A DNA stretch of 64,000 nt from Ruegeria sp. R14_0. Lineage in GTDB: Bacteria; Pseudomonadota; Alphaproteobacteria; Rhodobacterales; Rhodobacteraceae. Position numbers and translations under genes: made by a program. The notes under the pieces were generated by a model. That model was given only the letters and a program-made list of their open reading frames with translations, did not search any database and was not told the DNA's origin. The stretch's first letter is position 1; each line of letters starts with the position of its first letter. The stretch is taken from the NCBI RefSeq assembly GCF_017743975.1, contig NZ_JAGHRC010000002.1, forward strand, positions 558,001 to 622,000. Direction: 5' to 3'. Positions 1 through 8,868 of this stretch are shown here, in pieces.

Positions 1-2
1 TT

Positions 3-57
3 GACTCAAACCGCCACGGTAGTGTGCACTTTGAGCGTTCATAGTTTGAGTCTTTTT
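3..57 (+). terminator. Inverted repeat plus T-run upstream of the first gene
   Basis: GACTCAAAC at 3-11 is exactly complementary to GTTTGAGTC at 44-52, and five T follow at 53-57. The 32-nt interior holds a smaller AGTG/CACT hairpin. The shape fits an intrinsic terminator of an upstream gene outside the window, or an attenuator in the leader of the cytidylyltransferase that starts at 88. The long loop makes either reading uncertain. Confidence 0.4.
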
Positions 58-87
58 CTAATCGTCCAATCCTTTGGGGAGGCACCA

Positions 88-1002
88 TTGAAGACAGCAA
101 TATTCGCAGGCGGCAAGGGCTCACGCCTGATCGAGGAAACCCGTGTACGCCCCAAACCCTTGGTCGAAATCGCCAACCGCCCGATCCTGTGGCACATCAT
201 GCAGCACTATTCGACCTATGGTCATCACGAGTTCGTTCTGGCGCTGGGGTACATGGGCGATCTGATCAAGCGCTACATTTCCGACCTGTGCCAGTACGAT
301 GGCAACCTGCGCATCGACTTTGCCAAGCGCGAGTTGTTTGGCGAGCCGGACTATTCCAATGGCGTGAACGATGTCGATACGCCGCCCTGGACCGTTGATC
401 TGATCGACACCGGAATGGACACCATGACCGGGGGGCGCCTGGCTCGGCTCGAGCCCTATCTGGGTGGCGAGACATTCATGCTGACCTACGGCGACGGGGT
501 GTCGAATGTCGATCTGGACGCGCTTCTGGCCTTTCACCGGTCACATGGAAAACTGGCGACCATCACCATGGTCCGGCCTCTGACCACCTTCGGGCATCTA
601 CAGGTGCGCGAGGATGGTCTGGTTGAAGGGTTCATGGAAAAGCCGGAAACCGCGGCTGACTGGATCAATGGCGGCTTCTTCGTGCTGGAGCCCGAGGTTT
701 TCGACGCCGTCGCCAGCGTCAATGGCGACGAGATCATGTGGGAAGAAGGCCCCCTACCCAAACTGATGGAGCTGGGCCAACTGATGGCATACCGCCATCC
801 CGGTTTCTGGTATTGTATGGATCACCTGGCGGACAAACGCCGGCTTGAGGAGATGTGGAAAAATGGCAACCGTCCGTGGGCATCATGGGAACATTCAGAA
901 CGTCCTGTTAACGGGTCATCTCGGCTACGTGGGGACGGTCACCGCCCCGGTCTTGGCCGAGGCGGGAATCCAGGTGACTGGGTGCGATATAAATCTCTTT
1001 GA
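88..1002 (+). CDS. rfbF: Glucose-1-phosphate cytidylyltransferase
   Basis: Converts glucose-1-phosphate and CTP to CDP-glucose, the entry step to CDP-activated deoxysugars for surface polysaccharide. The nucleotide-binding signature AGGKGSRL lies at residues 7-14 and the metal-binding YGDGV near 134-138. I chose the TTG at 88 because GGGGAGG at 76-82 is a strong ribosome binding site and the family begins exactly at this motif; the frame stays open further upstream without homology. The recognisable family ends near the WASWE stretch (around position 895), as expected for enzymes of about 257 residues. The frame here continues to 1002, giving 304 residues, the last 35 or so read out of frame inside the next gene. 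That tail does not look like family sequence. It is followed directly by a sugar-nucleotide dehydratase/epimerase in the same direction, so the two are probably one operon. Confidence 0.88.
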   Translation: MKTAIFAGGKGSRLIEETRVRPKPLVEIANRPILWHIMQHYSTYGHHEFVLALGYMGDLIKRYISDLCQYDGNLRIDFAKRELFGEPDYSNGVNDVDTPPWTVDLIDTGMDTMTGGRLARLEPYLGGETFMLTYGDGVSNVDLDALLAFHRSHGKLATITMVRPLTTFGHLQVREDGLVEGFMEKPETAADWINGGFFVLEPEVFDAVASVNGDEIMWEEGPLPKLMELGQLMAYRHPGFWYCMDHLADKRRLEEMWKNGNRPWASWEHSERPVNGSSRLRGDGHRPGLGRGGNPGDWVRYKSL

Positions 1003-1939
1003 CCGGGCAGATTTCGCACCGGGCGGCGACATTCCCGACATTCCGAACATCGGCAAAGACATCCGCGATCTGACGGTCGAGGACCTGAAAGGGTTCGATG
1101 CCGTCGTTCATCTGGCGGCGCTGTCAAACGACCCGCTGGGCCAACTGCGTCCGGGTCTGACACAGCAGATCAACCACGAAGGCACGATCCATGTGGCCAA
1201 ACAGGCCAAGGCGGCGGGCGTGTCCCGTTTCGTGTTCGCCTCGTCCTGCTCCAACTACGGCCGGGCGGGCGAAGATTTCGTGGACGAGAACGGAAAGCTC
1301 AATCCTCAGACCGACTATGGTGTGTCCAAGGTGCTGGCCGAACGCGATCTGAAACCGTTGGCGGATGAAACGTTCACGCCGACCTTCCTGCGCTTTGCCA
1401 CGGCCTATGGCGCAAGCCCGCGGATGCGGTTCGACATCGTGCTGAACAATCTGATCGCGCATGCCTACACGTCAGGCCGAATTCTGATGATGTCGGACGG
1501 GACCCCTTGGCGGCCGATCATCCATGTCGAGGATATGGCCCGGGCCTTCCTTGCGACTTTGGAAGCCGACCCAAAAGTGATCTCGGGCGAGGCCTTCAAC
1601 GTATGCCGTACCGAGAACAACTATCAGATCCGCGATCTGGCCGAGATCGTGGCCGATACCGTTCCCGGTGCGAAAATCGACTACGCCGCCGATGCCGGGC
1701 CAGACAATCGGTCCTACCGTGTCAGCTCTGCCAAGATCGAAAAGTGCATTCCCGGGTTCGAACCGAAATGGGACGCCGCCCGCGGTGCGCAGCAACTGTA
1801 CGAAGCGGCCAAAGCCTGCGACCTGAAGGTCGAAGATTTCGAGGGCCGCAAATACAAGCGTCTGGCCCAGTTGGAAGCCCTGTTGCAGGAAGACCAACTG
1901 GATCAGGATTTTCGCAGAACCGTGCCGGCCGCATCGTGA
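863..1939 (+). CDS. NAD-dependent epimerase/dehydratase (extended SDR)
   Basis: Nucleotide-sugar SDR of 358 residues. The Rossmann dinucleotide motif GHLGYVG is at residues 18-24 and the catalytic YxxxK is Y152/K156. The ATG at 863 is the best start; a TTG at 845 would add six residues. Its 5' end overlaps the preceding cytidylyltransferase by 140 nt in another frame. The neighbour supplies CDP-glucose, so a CDP-glucose 4,6-dehydratase or a related epimerase is a fair guess, but the exact substrate cannot be read from sequence. It converges on the FAD enzyme encoded on the other strand; only 15 nt separate the two stops, with no obvious terminator. Confidence 0.85.
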   Translation: MATVRGHHGNIQNVLLTGHLGYVGTVTAPVLAEAGIQVTGCDINLFDRADFAPGGDIPDIPNIGKDIRDLTVEDLKGFDAVVHLAALSNDPLGQLRPGLTQQINHEGTIHVAKQAKAAGVSRFVFASSCSNYGRAGEDFVDENGKLNPQTDYGVSKVLAERDLKPLADETFTPTFLRFATAYGASPRMRFDIVLNNLIAHAYTSGRILMMSDGTPWRPIIHVEDMARAFLATLEADPKVISGEAFNVCRTENNYQIRDLAEIVADTVPGAKIDYAADAGPDNRSYRVSSAKIEKCIPGFEPKWDAARGAQQLYEAAKACDLKVEDFEGRKYKRLAQLEALLQEDQLDQDFRRTVPAAS

Positions 1940-1954
1940 CCGGCACGTCCTGAG

Positions 1955-3277
1955 TTAAACAGCCTGGAGCGTTTCCGTAACGGTCCGGGCACCCCGTTCG
2001 CCGGATTTGAACGCCTCATCCGTCCACTGATAGCCCCACTCGCCAAACCGGCCGACATAGGTGATCCCAACCTCATCCAGCCATTTGTGAACGATCGGCA
2101 ATGCGACTTCCCGGTCGAGGTCGAAGATGATGTTGGCATGGGTGATCAGACGGGCATCGGTGTGCAGGATTTCCTCATCCTCTTTGATCAGGCCGATTTT
2201 GACCAGATCGTCGATCACCGGCTGAATCAGATCCTCTGGCTTTACATCCAGCGGGCGGTACTTGTGCGAATAGTAGCACTCCGCCTGAATAGAGCCGCAT
2301 CCCGGCGGGCAGGTCTTGGTCGACATCTTGTGCGGGAAGCTGAGGCGCGTGAACACGATGTCTTCGTCATAGATGTAGGTCCAGGTCGCGGGGGTGAAGT
2401 CATCACGCGCAAGACCCAGATTGACCGTGACACATGTCGTACAGGCCAGCTTGGCGGCTGCGTCCAGAACATGCTGCGGTGCGCCTTTGACCATCGGGAT
2501 CAAGTCCGGCAGCGGAATGGATGAGATCAACTGGCCGTACTGCTCGGTCACACCATTTTCGAACTGAACGGTCTTTGCGACAGGATCGATCTCGACCACC
2601 TTGTGATCCAGATGCAGTTCGGTCTTTTCCAAGAAGGGTTTCAGGTACGAGATAAAACCGCCCTCGGTCGGATAGCGGAAATCGGTGATGTAGTGCACGT
2701 CGGGCGTTTCCGCGAAAATCGCGCCACGGATCACCTCGTCCATCGTTGGACGGTACAGCCGCGGTCCCATCCAGACCGTACTCATCTGATCGGCATCGAC
2801 GGTGTGGTATTTCTTGCCGTACACGGCCGGGAAATGGGTGGCGAAGGTTTCACCAAAGACCGAGATCAGCCATTCCAGATAATTGGCCGGTTTCTCGACC
2901 ACTTCCTTCTTGGACGCTTCGATAAAGTCGAGAATGCATTGCGTTTTCAACTCATCCGGCAGGTTGTGCAGGTTTGCCTGCGCCGGATGTTTGACCCACG
3001 CCCCGTGATAGTAGTTGTTCACATAAGCCTGCAGCTTTTCGTATTCGCCATCGACGTTCTCGGCAAACAGATCCTGAATACGCGGGTCTTTCGAGAATGA
3101 GATATGCGGGCCGTCATCAAAGATGAATCCGCTGTCATGAACGAAGGTGGCCGTGTGGCCGCCGGGAAATGAATTCTTGTCGTACATCCGTGACGGGATG
3201 CCCTGACCATGCAATTGATGGGCTGCGCCCAATCCGGCCATGCCGGACCCGAGAATGACTATGTTTTCGTTGCTCAT
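1955..3277 (-). CDS. FAD-dependent amine oxidase / UDP-galactopyranose mutase-like protein
   Basis: 440-residue flavoprotein. The N-terminal GSGMAGLGAAHQL is a typical GxGxxG FAD-binding Rossmann motif, and the rest resembles the protoporphyrinogen oxidase / UDP-galactopyranose mutase superfamily often seen in polysaccharide loci. The start is set at MSNEN (ATG 3277), one base after the stop of the upstream SDR gene, so translation is probably coupled. Its closeness to sugar-nucleotide genes suggests a redox or ring-isomerising step on an activated sugar. It is clearly distinct from the classical Glf encoded at 56039-57187. Substrate unknown. Confidence 0.75.
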   Translation of the reverse strand: MSNENIVILGSGMAGLGAAHQLHGQGIPSRMYDKNSFPGGHTATFVHDSGFIFDDGPHISFSKDPRIQDLFAENVDGEYEKLQAYVNNYYHGAWVKHPAQANLHNLPDELKTQCILDFIEASKKEVVEKPANYLEWLISVFGETFATHFPAVYGKKYHTVDADQMSTVWMGPRLYRPTMDEVIRGAIFAETPDVHYITDFRYPTEGGFISYLKPFLEKTELHLDHKVVEIDPVAKTVQFENGVTEQYGQLISSIPLPDLIPMVKGAPQHVLDAAAKLACTTCVTVNLGLARDDFTPATWTYIYDEDIVFTRLSFPHKMSTKTCPPGCGSIQAECYYSHKYRPLDVKPEDLIQPVIDDLVKIGLIKEDEEILHTDARLITHANIIFDLDREVALPIVHKWLDEVGITYVGRFGEWGYQWTDEAFKSGERGARTVTETLQAV

Positions 3278-3278
3278 A

Positions 3279-4217
3279 TCAGTTTTCTTTCGCAATTTCG
3301 CGGCGCCACCAGGCGATGGTATCCGCTACTCCGGTTTCCAATGAATACTTCGGGGACCAGCCCAACATCTGATGCAGGCGCGTTGTGTCGGCCTCGACCA
3401 ATGGAGGATCACCTTCGCGCGCCTCGCGGGCCCCAAGGCGCACCAAATCCTCAGCCCCGATCTGGCGGGCGATTTCGGTGATCAGGTCAGCCAAGGGGAT
3501 GGCCGTGCCGCTGCCAATGTTGAACGGCCCTTCCAGATCGCTGGTCAGCAAGGCCACCATCGCGCTGGCTACGTCATCGACGTGAAGAAAATCACGCTTC
3601 TGCCGCCCATGCGTACACAGGGCCTCGCGCCCTTCAAGCAGCGAAACAATGACGTCCGCTGCAAGACGCCGGGGGTTTTCGCCCGGCCCATACAAGAAAA
3701 ACGGCCGCGCCCAAGCGCCTGACAAGCCCAGCGCGGAACACATCCGGTCATAGGTGACCGACAGCCCTGCCTTTGCCGCACCATACTCGGTGGTCGGGGT
3801 CAGCGGGGTGACGCCTTCACTTAGCTTTTCAGGTTTGCTCCAGTCATATTCCATGCATGAGCCGCAAAACGTCACACGTTGACCGCCGGCTTCAGAAAAC
3901 GCGAAAAGCAGATCGATTGAATGCTGCATCCAGCGGAAGTTATCCAGGGCTTGCTGGTTGCCCGGCCCCATGTACCAGGCCAGCGCCAGCAGGTGGCTGG
4001 GCTTGTGCGTCTGCAAAACCGCCGCCACTGCATCGGAGTCTGTCATATCAACCCGAACCCAATGCACATCCCCCGCAACCTCAGGATGAGGGTCGCTGCG
4101 ATAGGTTGCGATCACGGAATGACCGGTGCTGGCCAACTGCTGGACGCACGCTCGGCCGATAAAACCAGCGGCACCCGTCACCAGAACCTTTGTCTTAACC
4201 GTCGTCGTACCTGTCAT
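3279..4217 (-). CDS. NAD-dependent epimerase/dehydratase
   Basis: 312-residue extended SDR. The dinucleotide motif GAAGFIG is at residues 15-21 and the catalytic pair is Y145/K149 (YGAAK). It probably acts on an NDP-deoxysugar, as a 4-ketoreductase or 3/5-epimerase-reductase, downstream of the RmlC-like enzyme encoded just upstream at 4253-4783. The stop lies one base before the ATG of the FAD enzyme, so the order rmlC-like, SDR, FAD enzyme forms a minus-strand operon. The exact reaction is not deducible. Confidence 0.85.
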   Translation of the reverse strand: MTGTTTVKTKVLVTGAAGFIGRACVQQLASTGHSVIATYRSDPHPEVAGDVHWVRVDMTDSDAVAAVLQTHKPSHLLALAWYMGPGNQQALDNFRWMQHSIDLLFAFSEAGGQRVTFCGSCMEYDWSKPEKLSEGVTPLTPTTEYGAAKAGLSVTYDRMCSALGLSGAWARPFFLYGPGENPRRLAADVIVSLLEGREALCTHGRQKRDFLHVDDVASAMVALLTSDLEGPFNIGSGTAIPLADLITEIARQIGAEDLVRLGAREAREGDPPLVEADTTRLHQMLGWSPKYSLETGVADTIAWWRREIAKEN

Positions 4218-4252
4218 GCCAAGGTCTACCGTTCTGAGAATCTGTTTCGCCC

Positions 4253-4783
4253 TTAGGCCTCAAGCAGAGGCCAGCTCGCATCTTTTTCGGAAACAATTGT
4301 TACAGGAATTGGCCATTGTATGCCTAATGCAGGGTCATCGTATCGAATCCCCTGTTCGACACCGGGCGTGTAGAACTCGCTGGCGGAATAGAGCGCCTGC
4401 GCACCATCTGACAGGGCCAGATAGCCATGGGCAAACATCTCGGGCACGTACAGCGCTCGTCTGTTTTGCGCCGACAGTTCGACCCCGAAACTCTGCCGGT
4501 AGGTCGGGCTGTCAGGGCGCAGGTCAACGATTACGTCGTATATCGCGCCGGTAATGCAGCGCATGAACTTGGCCTCGGCCGCCGGGGCCTGCTGATAATG
4601 CAGCCCGCGGATGGTACCTTTTTTCTCGTTAAATGAGAGGTTTACCTGCGCGATCGCAGGCTTCAGCCCGTGTTCCTGAAACTCATTCGCGCAAAATGCG
4701 CGCGCAAAAAAACCGCGGTCGTCCGTGATTTCCTTTAGATCAACGACAAATGCACCCTTCAAAGGGGTTTCGGTGAAAATCAT
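4253..4783 (-). CDS. rfbC: dTDP-4-dehydrorhamnose 3,5-epimerase family protein
   Basis: 176-residue cupin of the RmlC family, which epimerises C3 and C5 of NDP-4-keto-6-deoxysugars. The N-terminal MIFTETPLKGAFVV, the RGLHYQ stretch with catalytic His62, and a Tyr132/Tyr138 strand match the family in place and spacing, and the length is normal. No rmlA, rmlB or rmlD lies in the window. With a CDP-glucose synthase next door, the substrate may be a CDP- rather than a dTDP-sugar. First gene of a three-gene minus-strand operon reading away from the divergent intergenic region at 4784-5096. Confidence 0.85.
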   Translation of the reverse strand: MIFTETPLKGAFVVDLKEITDDRGFFARAFCANEFQEHGLKPAIAQVNLSFNEKKGTIRGLHYQQAPAAEAKFMRCITGAIYDVIVDLRPDSPTYRQSFGVELSAQNRRALYVPEMFAHGYLALSDGAQALYSASEFYTPGVEQGIRYDDPALGIQWPIPVTIVSEKDASWPLLEA

Positions 4784-5096
4784 TAAACTCCCGCCTTTTT
4801 GAACGGCACGCGAAAAAACTACGCCAGTCGGCAGCCTTGAAATCGGGCAAAGACGTCCCGGCTGGTTCGCTTTGCAAGAATCTTAAAGAATACGCCTGAC
4901 ACCAAAACTTAAGCAGACACGGGTCGCGTTTTCCATAGTTTTCGACCCCGCCAACAGATAGCGTTCGCCGCGTGCGGAAAACTTGCTCAAACCGGCGGAC
5001 GGGGCGCGCTCAGACAGGGTACCCGATCAGAAATTCTTTGAAACGTGGCCGTTCGGGGTGTGTAATATGTTCGAATTTGATTTTTCTTAAAGGATT
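4784..5096. other. Divergent intergenic region
   Basis: About 310 bp between the rfbC-like gene (minus) and the glycosyltransferase (plus). It must carry both promoters. Only the plus-strand one is readable (5038-5066). No ORF or RNA gene was seen. Confidence 0.6.
5038..5066 (+). promoter_or_regulatory. Sigma70-like promoter of the glycosyltransferase gene
   Basis: TTGAAA at 5038-5043, a 17-nt spacer, then TGTAAT at 5061-5066. The spacing is ideal and one base differs from consensus in each hexamer. It ends 30 nt before the ATG at 5097. An AAAGG ribosome binding site sits in between. Confidence 0.55.
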
Positions 5097-6254
5097 ATGC
5101 GTTTGACCAGCCCAGCCGCGTCCATACCAGCGTCCCGAGAGCTTTTGATTTTTTCCCAACGCAACCTGAACGACAATGTCTCGCGCTGTTCCGGTTTCGA
5201 GTTCGAGGACGTGCTTGCCGAGATCGAAACCGCGCAGATTATCGCACCCCGACGCGCCAGAGAACGCCAGTTGCCCTATGATCCAAAACGCTGGCTGTCC
5301 AAGCGGACGGATTTGTTTCGACATTGGCCCTCGGGCGTGCAGAAAACGCGGTTGGATCGGGACTATGACCTCTTCTTTTGCGACGTACAGAAACCCCAGG
5401 AGTTGCTTGTGCTGGATGCGATTCCCAATTGGCGGGAACGCTGTGGCCTTGCCATCTGCGTTCTTGAAGAGGTTTGGACCAGCGATCTGGAACGCCATAT
5501 GCCTCTGGTTCGAACGCTGGCGGATTTTGACCTGATCGGCTGTGCATTCGCCGAAACCTGCGAGGCGTTGCAGCGCATCACCGGCAAGCCTGTCATTCAC
5601 CTGCCGGGCGCAGCTGATATGGTGCGTTTTGCCCCTGATAGCCTGACGGCAGACCGGCCCATCGACGTCTATTGCATGGGTCGGCGGCGTCCGGAGATCC
5701 ACGAGCGTCTGTTAAAGGTCATCAAAGAGCGGGCCGGATTCTATCTGTACGATTCAGCGACCAAACCTCCGATCGCGGCGGATCACGCCGTGCACCGCGA
5801 TTTGCTGGCCAATCTGGTTCAGCACACCAAACTGTTCATGGTCGACATCGCCAAGATCGGCCACGCAGATCAAAAGCGTGGCAACGTGGCCTGGGGTCCC
5901 AGACATGTCGAAGGTATTGCAGGCGGGGCAGCCCAGATCGGATACGCACCAGAGTCCGAAGATTACCGCCGCTACTTCGACTGGCCGGAATCCGTTGTCC
6001 GGTTGTCCGAAGACCCCGACGAGGCGATCAGCCAGGTCGTTGCGCTGCTGGACGACCCGACCGAGCTGGACAGGATGCGCCGGATCAATCTGGCCGGAGC
6101 GCTGGCAAAACATGATTGGCTGCATCGTTGGGCTCAGCTGCTGGACCATCTGAACATCGCACATTCAGAAGGGATGGCGCGGCGCAGCGAAACCCTGTCA
6201 CAGATTTCTGCGCGTCTGTCGCTGGCTGACCAGCAGATACCAGCGGCAGAATAG
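5097..6254 (+). CDS. Glycosyltransferase family 1-like protein (CgeB type)
   Basis: 385 residues. The C-terminal half (residues about 185-340) reads like a GT1/GT4 or CgeB-like nucleotide-sugar domain: a strand with VYCMGRRRPE, then GPRHVEGIAGGAAQIGYAPE in the place where retaining transferases have their acidic/Gly-rich donor loop, then a final helix typical of DUF3880/CgeB-like proteins. No signal peptide or membrane segment, so it is cytoplasmic. AAAGG sits four bases before the ATG. It is a single-gene unit with its own promoter and terminator, divergent from the sugar-nucleotide operon, and probably serves the same glycan. Acceptor and donor unknown. Confidence 0.7.
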   Translation: MRLTSPAASIPASRELLIFSQRNLNDNVSRCSGFEFEDVLAEIETAQIIAPRRARERQLPYDPKRWLSKRTDLFRHWPSGVQKTRLDRDYDLFFCDVQKPQELLVLDAIPNWRERCGLAICVLEEVWTSDLERHMPLVRTLADFDLIGCAFAETCEALQRITGKPVIHLPGAADMVRFAPDSLTADRPIDVYCMGRRRPEIHERLLKVIKERAGFYLYDSATKPPIAADHAVHRDLLANLVQHTKLFMVDIAKIGHADQKRGNVAWGPRHVEGIAGGAAQIGYAPESEDYRRYFDWPESVVRLSEDPDEAISQVVALLDDPTELDRMRRINLAGALAKHDWLHRWAQLLDHLNIAHSEGMARRSETLSQISARLSLADQQIPAAE

Positions 6255-6281
6255 TCAGCAGCTCAGTGAGACTACCGATCA

Positions 6282-6317
6282 GCGCGAGGCGGTAAAAACA
6301 CCACCTCGCGCCTTTTT
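6282..6317 (+). terminator. Intrinsic terminator of the glycosyltransferase gene
   Basis: GCGCGAGGCGGT (6282-6293) pairs with ACCACCTCGCGC (6300-6311) with one wobble, a 6-nt loop and a CTTTTT tail. It lies 28 nt past the stop codon and just before the end of the convergent metal-binding protein gene. Confidence 0.85.
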
Positions 6318-6321
6318 GGAT

Positions 6322-7218
6322 TTAGCTGGCTGTCTCGGGTGCCAGAGCGTTCAGCAATGTGCCCAGATTGTGCTGGAACATCGCCAAATAGCTGGTGGCC
6401 GGACCACCACGCTCGGACAGGGCGTCCGAGAACAGACGACCGCCGATTTCGATACCAGTTTCGTCCGAGATTTGCTGAACCAAAGCCGGGCTGGTGATGT
6501 TTTCGACAAACAGCGCGGCCACACCTTCGGATTTCAGCTGGTTGATCAGAACGGCCAGTTCTTGCGCGGAAGGTTCGGCTTCGGTGTCGATGCCGACGGG
6601 CGCAAGGAACGTCAGGCCATAGGCATCCGCCAGATAGCCGAACGCGTCATGAGCGGTGACGACAGTGCGGCGGTTTTCAGGCAGTTTGGCAAGCACTGCC
6701 TTTGTATCCACATCCAGCGCCTCAAGCTTGGCAATATAAGCGTCGGCGTTTGCCGCGATCTGATCGGCGTGCTCGGGCATCGCTTCTTTCATCACATCGG
6801 CCACGTTGGTCACGTAGATCACGCCATTCGTCAGCGCATTCCAGGCGTGCGGGTCAATCTCGCCCTCGACCTTGATCGGAGTGATCCCGTCAGTGGCGAT
6901 GTGAACGGTGCCTTCGGTGCCCGACTCGGCGATCAGTGTATCGGACCATGTCTCGAACCCCAGACCATTGACAAAGATGATGTCCGCCTGGGCCACAGCC
7001 TTGGCGTCGGCAACCGACGGCTGGTAAACATGCGCGTCGGCATCCGGGCCAACGATGGTGGTGACCGTGGCCAGATCGCCCACGACCTCTTCGACCATAT
7101 CGCCAAGGATCGAGAAGCTGGCGACAATTTTCACATCATCGGCAGCCAGGGCCGGAAATGCGGCCAAGGCAAACGATGTCGACGCGATGCCGGCATAGAG
7201 GGATTTCAAAAGGGTCAT
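6322..7218 (-). CDS. Metal ABC transporter, periplasmic substrate-binding protein (cluster A-I)
   Basis: 298-residue periplasmic binding protein with a Sec signal peptide ending near AFPALAA (residue 26). Metal ligands typical of the family are visible: His63 (DAHVYQP), His124 (DPHAWN), His190 (TAHDAFGY) and Asp265. A third histidine instead of glutamate places it with the ZnuA/TroA-like HHHD group rather than PsaA/MntC. The His-rich loop of classical ZnuA is absent. The start is the ATG at 7218, overlapping the permease stop as ATGA; the open frame upstream of it is a shadow of the permease. Third cistron of ATPase, permease, binding protein. The order resembles aztABC, but the cobalamin riboswitch upstream argues for cobalt as substrate. 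Metal unproven. Confidence 0.88.
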   Translation of the reverse strand: MTLLKSLYAGIASTSFALAAFPALAADDVKIVASFSILGDMVEEVVGDLATVTTIVGPDADAHVYQPSVADAKAVAQADIIFVNGLGFETWSDTLIAESGTEGTVHIATDGITPIKVEGEIDPHAWNALTNGVIYVTNVADVMKEAMPEHADQIAANADAYIAKLEALDVDTKAVLAKLPENRRTVVTAHDAFGYLADAYGLTFLAPVGIDTEAEPSAQELAVLINQLKSEGVAALFVENITSPALVQQISDETGIEIGGRLFSDALSERGGPATSYLAMFQHNLGTLLNALAPETAS

Positions 7219-8117
7219 TGTGCTTTCTCTTCTTGATGAATTTGCGCAACAGGGGTTTCTGTGGAAACGGACGGTTTGCGCAGCCGTCCGCCAAAACCGA
7301 GGGGGCCGAAAACGGCCGAAAATATAAAGAACCCGCCTGCGACCAGCACGATGGCCGGGCCAGAGGGCGTGTCCGGGAACAGGTAAGACAGGGTCAGCCC
7401 GATCCAGCAGCTGGAGACGGCAAAGACAAAGCCCAGAAACAATTGCCCCGTAATCGTGCTGGCCCAATAACGCGCCGCGGTGGCGGGCAATATCATCAGT
7501 CCAACAGCCATCAGCGTGCCCAGCGTCTTGAACGCAGCCAGCAGGTTCAGAACCAGCAACAGCATGAACCCCTGATCCACCAGCCATGGGCGGCGTGTCT
7601 GGGTTTCAAAAAACACCGGATCGCAGGTACTGACGATGAGCGGACGCAGCAGAAAGGCAAAGGACACCAGCGTCACCATCGCCACCCCGCCTACCAGCAT
7701 CATCGAGGCATCGTCGATCCCAAGGATCGAGCCGAACAGAAAGCTTTTTAGCGGAACAGCAGACCCGGCTGCCGACAGGATGAAGATACCGACCGCCAGC
7801 GCGATCAGGTATAGCGAGGCGAGGCTGGCATCGCTGCGCAGGATCGTCCTGCGCGCCAACAACGCGGTCAGTATGGCCACGCCAACCCCCGCGATCAGGC
7901 CGCCGATCAGCAGTGACATCACCGACAGACCCGCGGTCACGAACCCGATGACGATGCCCGGTGTAATCGCGTGCGCCATGGCTTCGCCCGCCAGCGACAA
8001 GCGGCGCAGCACCAAAAAGGCCCCCACTGGCGCGACCGAAGCTGACAAAACCGTGGTCGCTACGAAGGCGCGGCGCATGAAGGCAAAGCTCCACATTTCA
8101 GTGAGCAGGTCAAACAT
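7215..8117 (-). CDS. Metal ABC transporter permease (ZnuB/MntB family)
   Basis: 300-residue ABC-3 family inner-membrane protein with eight or nine hydrophobic segments, starting MFDLL at 8117. The LSLAGEAMAHAITPGIVIG segment near residues 40-60 is the family's conserved second membrane region. The start codon lies inside the last codons of the ATPase (8-nt overlap) and the stop overlaps the binding-protein start, so all three subunits are translationally coupled. It forms the channel for the metal delivered by the binding protein at 6322-7218. Confidence 0.9.
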   Translation of the reverse strand: MFDLLTEMWSFAFMRRAFVATTVLSASVAPVGAFLVLRRLSLAGEAMAHAITPGIVIGFVTAGLSVMSLLIGGLIAGVGVAILTALLARRTILRSDASLASLYLIALAVGIFILSAAGSAVPLKSFLFGSILGIDDASMMLVGGVAMVTLVSFAFLLRPLIVSTCDPVFFETQTRRPWLVDQGFMLLLVLNLLAAFKTLGTLMAVGLMILPATAARYWASTITGQLFLGFVFAVSSCWIGLTLSYLFPDTPSGPAIVLVAGGFFIFSAVFGPLGFGGRLRKPSVSTETPVAQIHQEEKAQ

Positions 8118-8868
8118 GGGCAGGCTCCGACGCTGTGGGGACACCGCGGAACATCCACGCGGCCTGGCTTTCGGACAGATAGCCCTGAGCGACCAGCCGG
8201 TCGGGCGTTAGCACATCGCTGACGGAACCGTGGGTGGCCTCTTGCCCGCCCAAAAGCAGGGCGTGACTGCAATGGTCCAGCACCGATGACAGGTCATGCA
8301 CCACCAACACCACCGCGCGGCCTTCATCTCGCCAGCGGCGGATGATCGACAGCAGATGTGCCTCGGTGCTTTGGTCGACAGCCGCAAAGGGTTCGTCCAG
8401 CAGGATCAGCGGCGCATCCTGCATGATGACGCGGGCAAACAAGGCGCGCTGCAGTTGCCCGCCCGACAGTTGGTGCAACGGCCGGTCGGCGATATCCAGC
8501 ACGCCTGCCTCATCCAGTGCTGCGGTCATCCGGTCGCGCGCGGCACGGTCCAGGCCGCCGCGGAACCCAAAGCCGCGCCATGCGCCCATCGCGGCCAGAT
8601 CCCGCACACGAATGGGAAAGCGCCGATCGAACTCGGTCATCTGCGCCAGATAGCCAATTTCACCGGGGCGTCCGCTGGGCCAGTTCAATTGGCCGCCAAG
8701 CGGGTCCATCAGTCCCAGCAGCATCTTGACGAAAGTGCTTTTGCCCGACCCGTTGGCGCCCAGAACGGCGAGGGTCGAACCGGCCTCGATGTCCATGGAC
8801 AGGCGGCGAAACAGGGTCAGATCACGATAGCCGAGTGTCAGGTCGCGGAGTTCCAGAACAGCTGACAT
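8110..8868 (-). CDS. Metal ABC transporter ATP-binding protein
   Basis: 252-residue ATPase. Walker A GANGSGKST is at residues 37-45, the signature is LSGGQ, and Walker B ILLDEP lies downstream. The start is MSAVLEL (ATG 8868), overlapping the stop of the small membrane ORF upstream in a TGATG arrangement. An alternative upstream in-frame start at 8958 would add residues with no family similarity. It energises the permease encoded immediately downstream. First large cistron after the cobalamin riboswitch. Confidence 0.9.
   Translation of the reverse strand: MSAVLELRDLTLGYRDLTLFRRLSMDIEAGSTLAVLGANGSGKSTFVKMLLGLMDPLGGQLNWPSGRPGEIGYLAQMTEFDRRFPIRVRDLAAMGAWRGFGFRGGLDRAARDRMTAALDEAGVLDIADRPLHQLSGGQLQRALFARVIMQDAPLILLDEPFAAVDQSTEAHLLSIIRRWRDEGRAVVLVVHDLSSVLDHCSHALLLGGQEATHGSVSDVLTPDRLVAQGYLSESQAAWMFRGVPTASEPAHV

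Noticed and set aside
7219-7587. N-terminal extension of the metal-binding protein frame
   Set aside because: It lies inside the permease gene and shows no signal peptide; the true start at 7218 has one and overlaps the permease stop.
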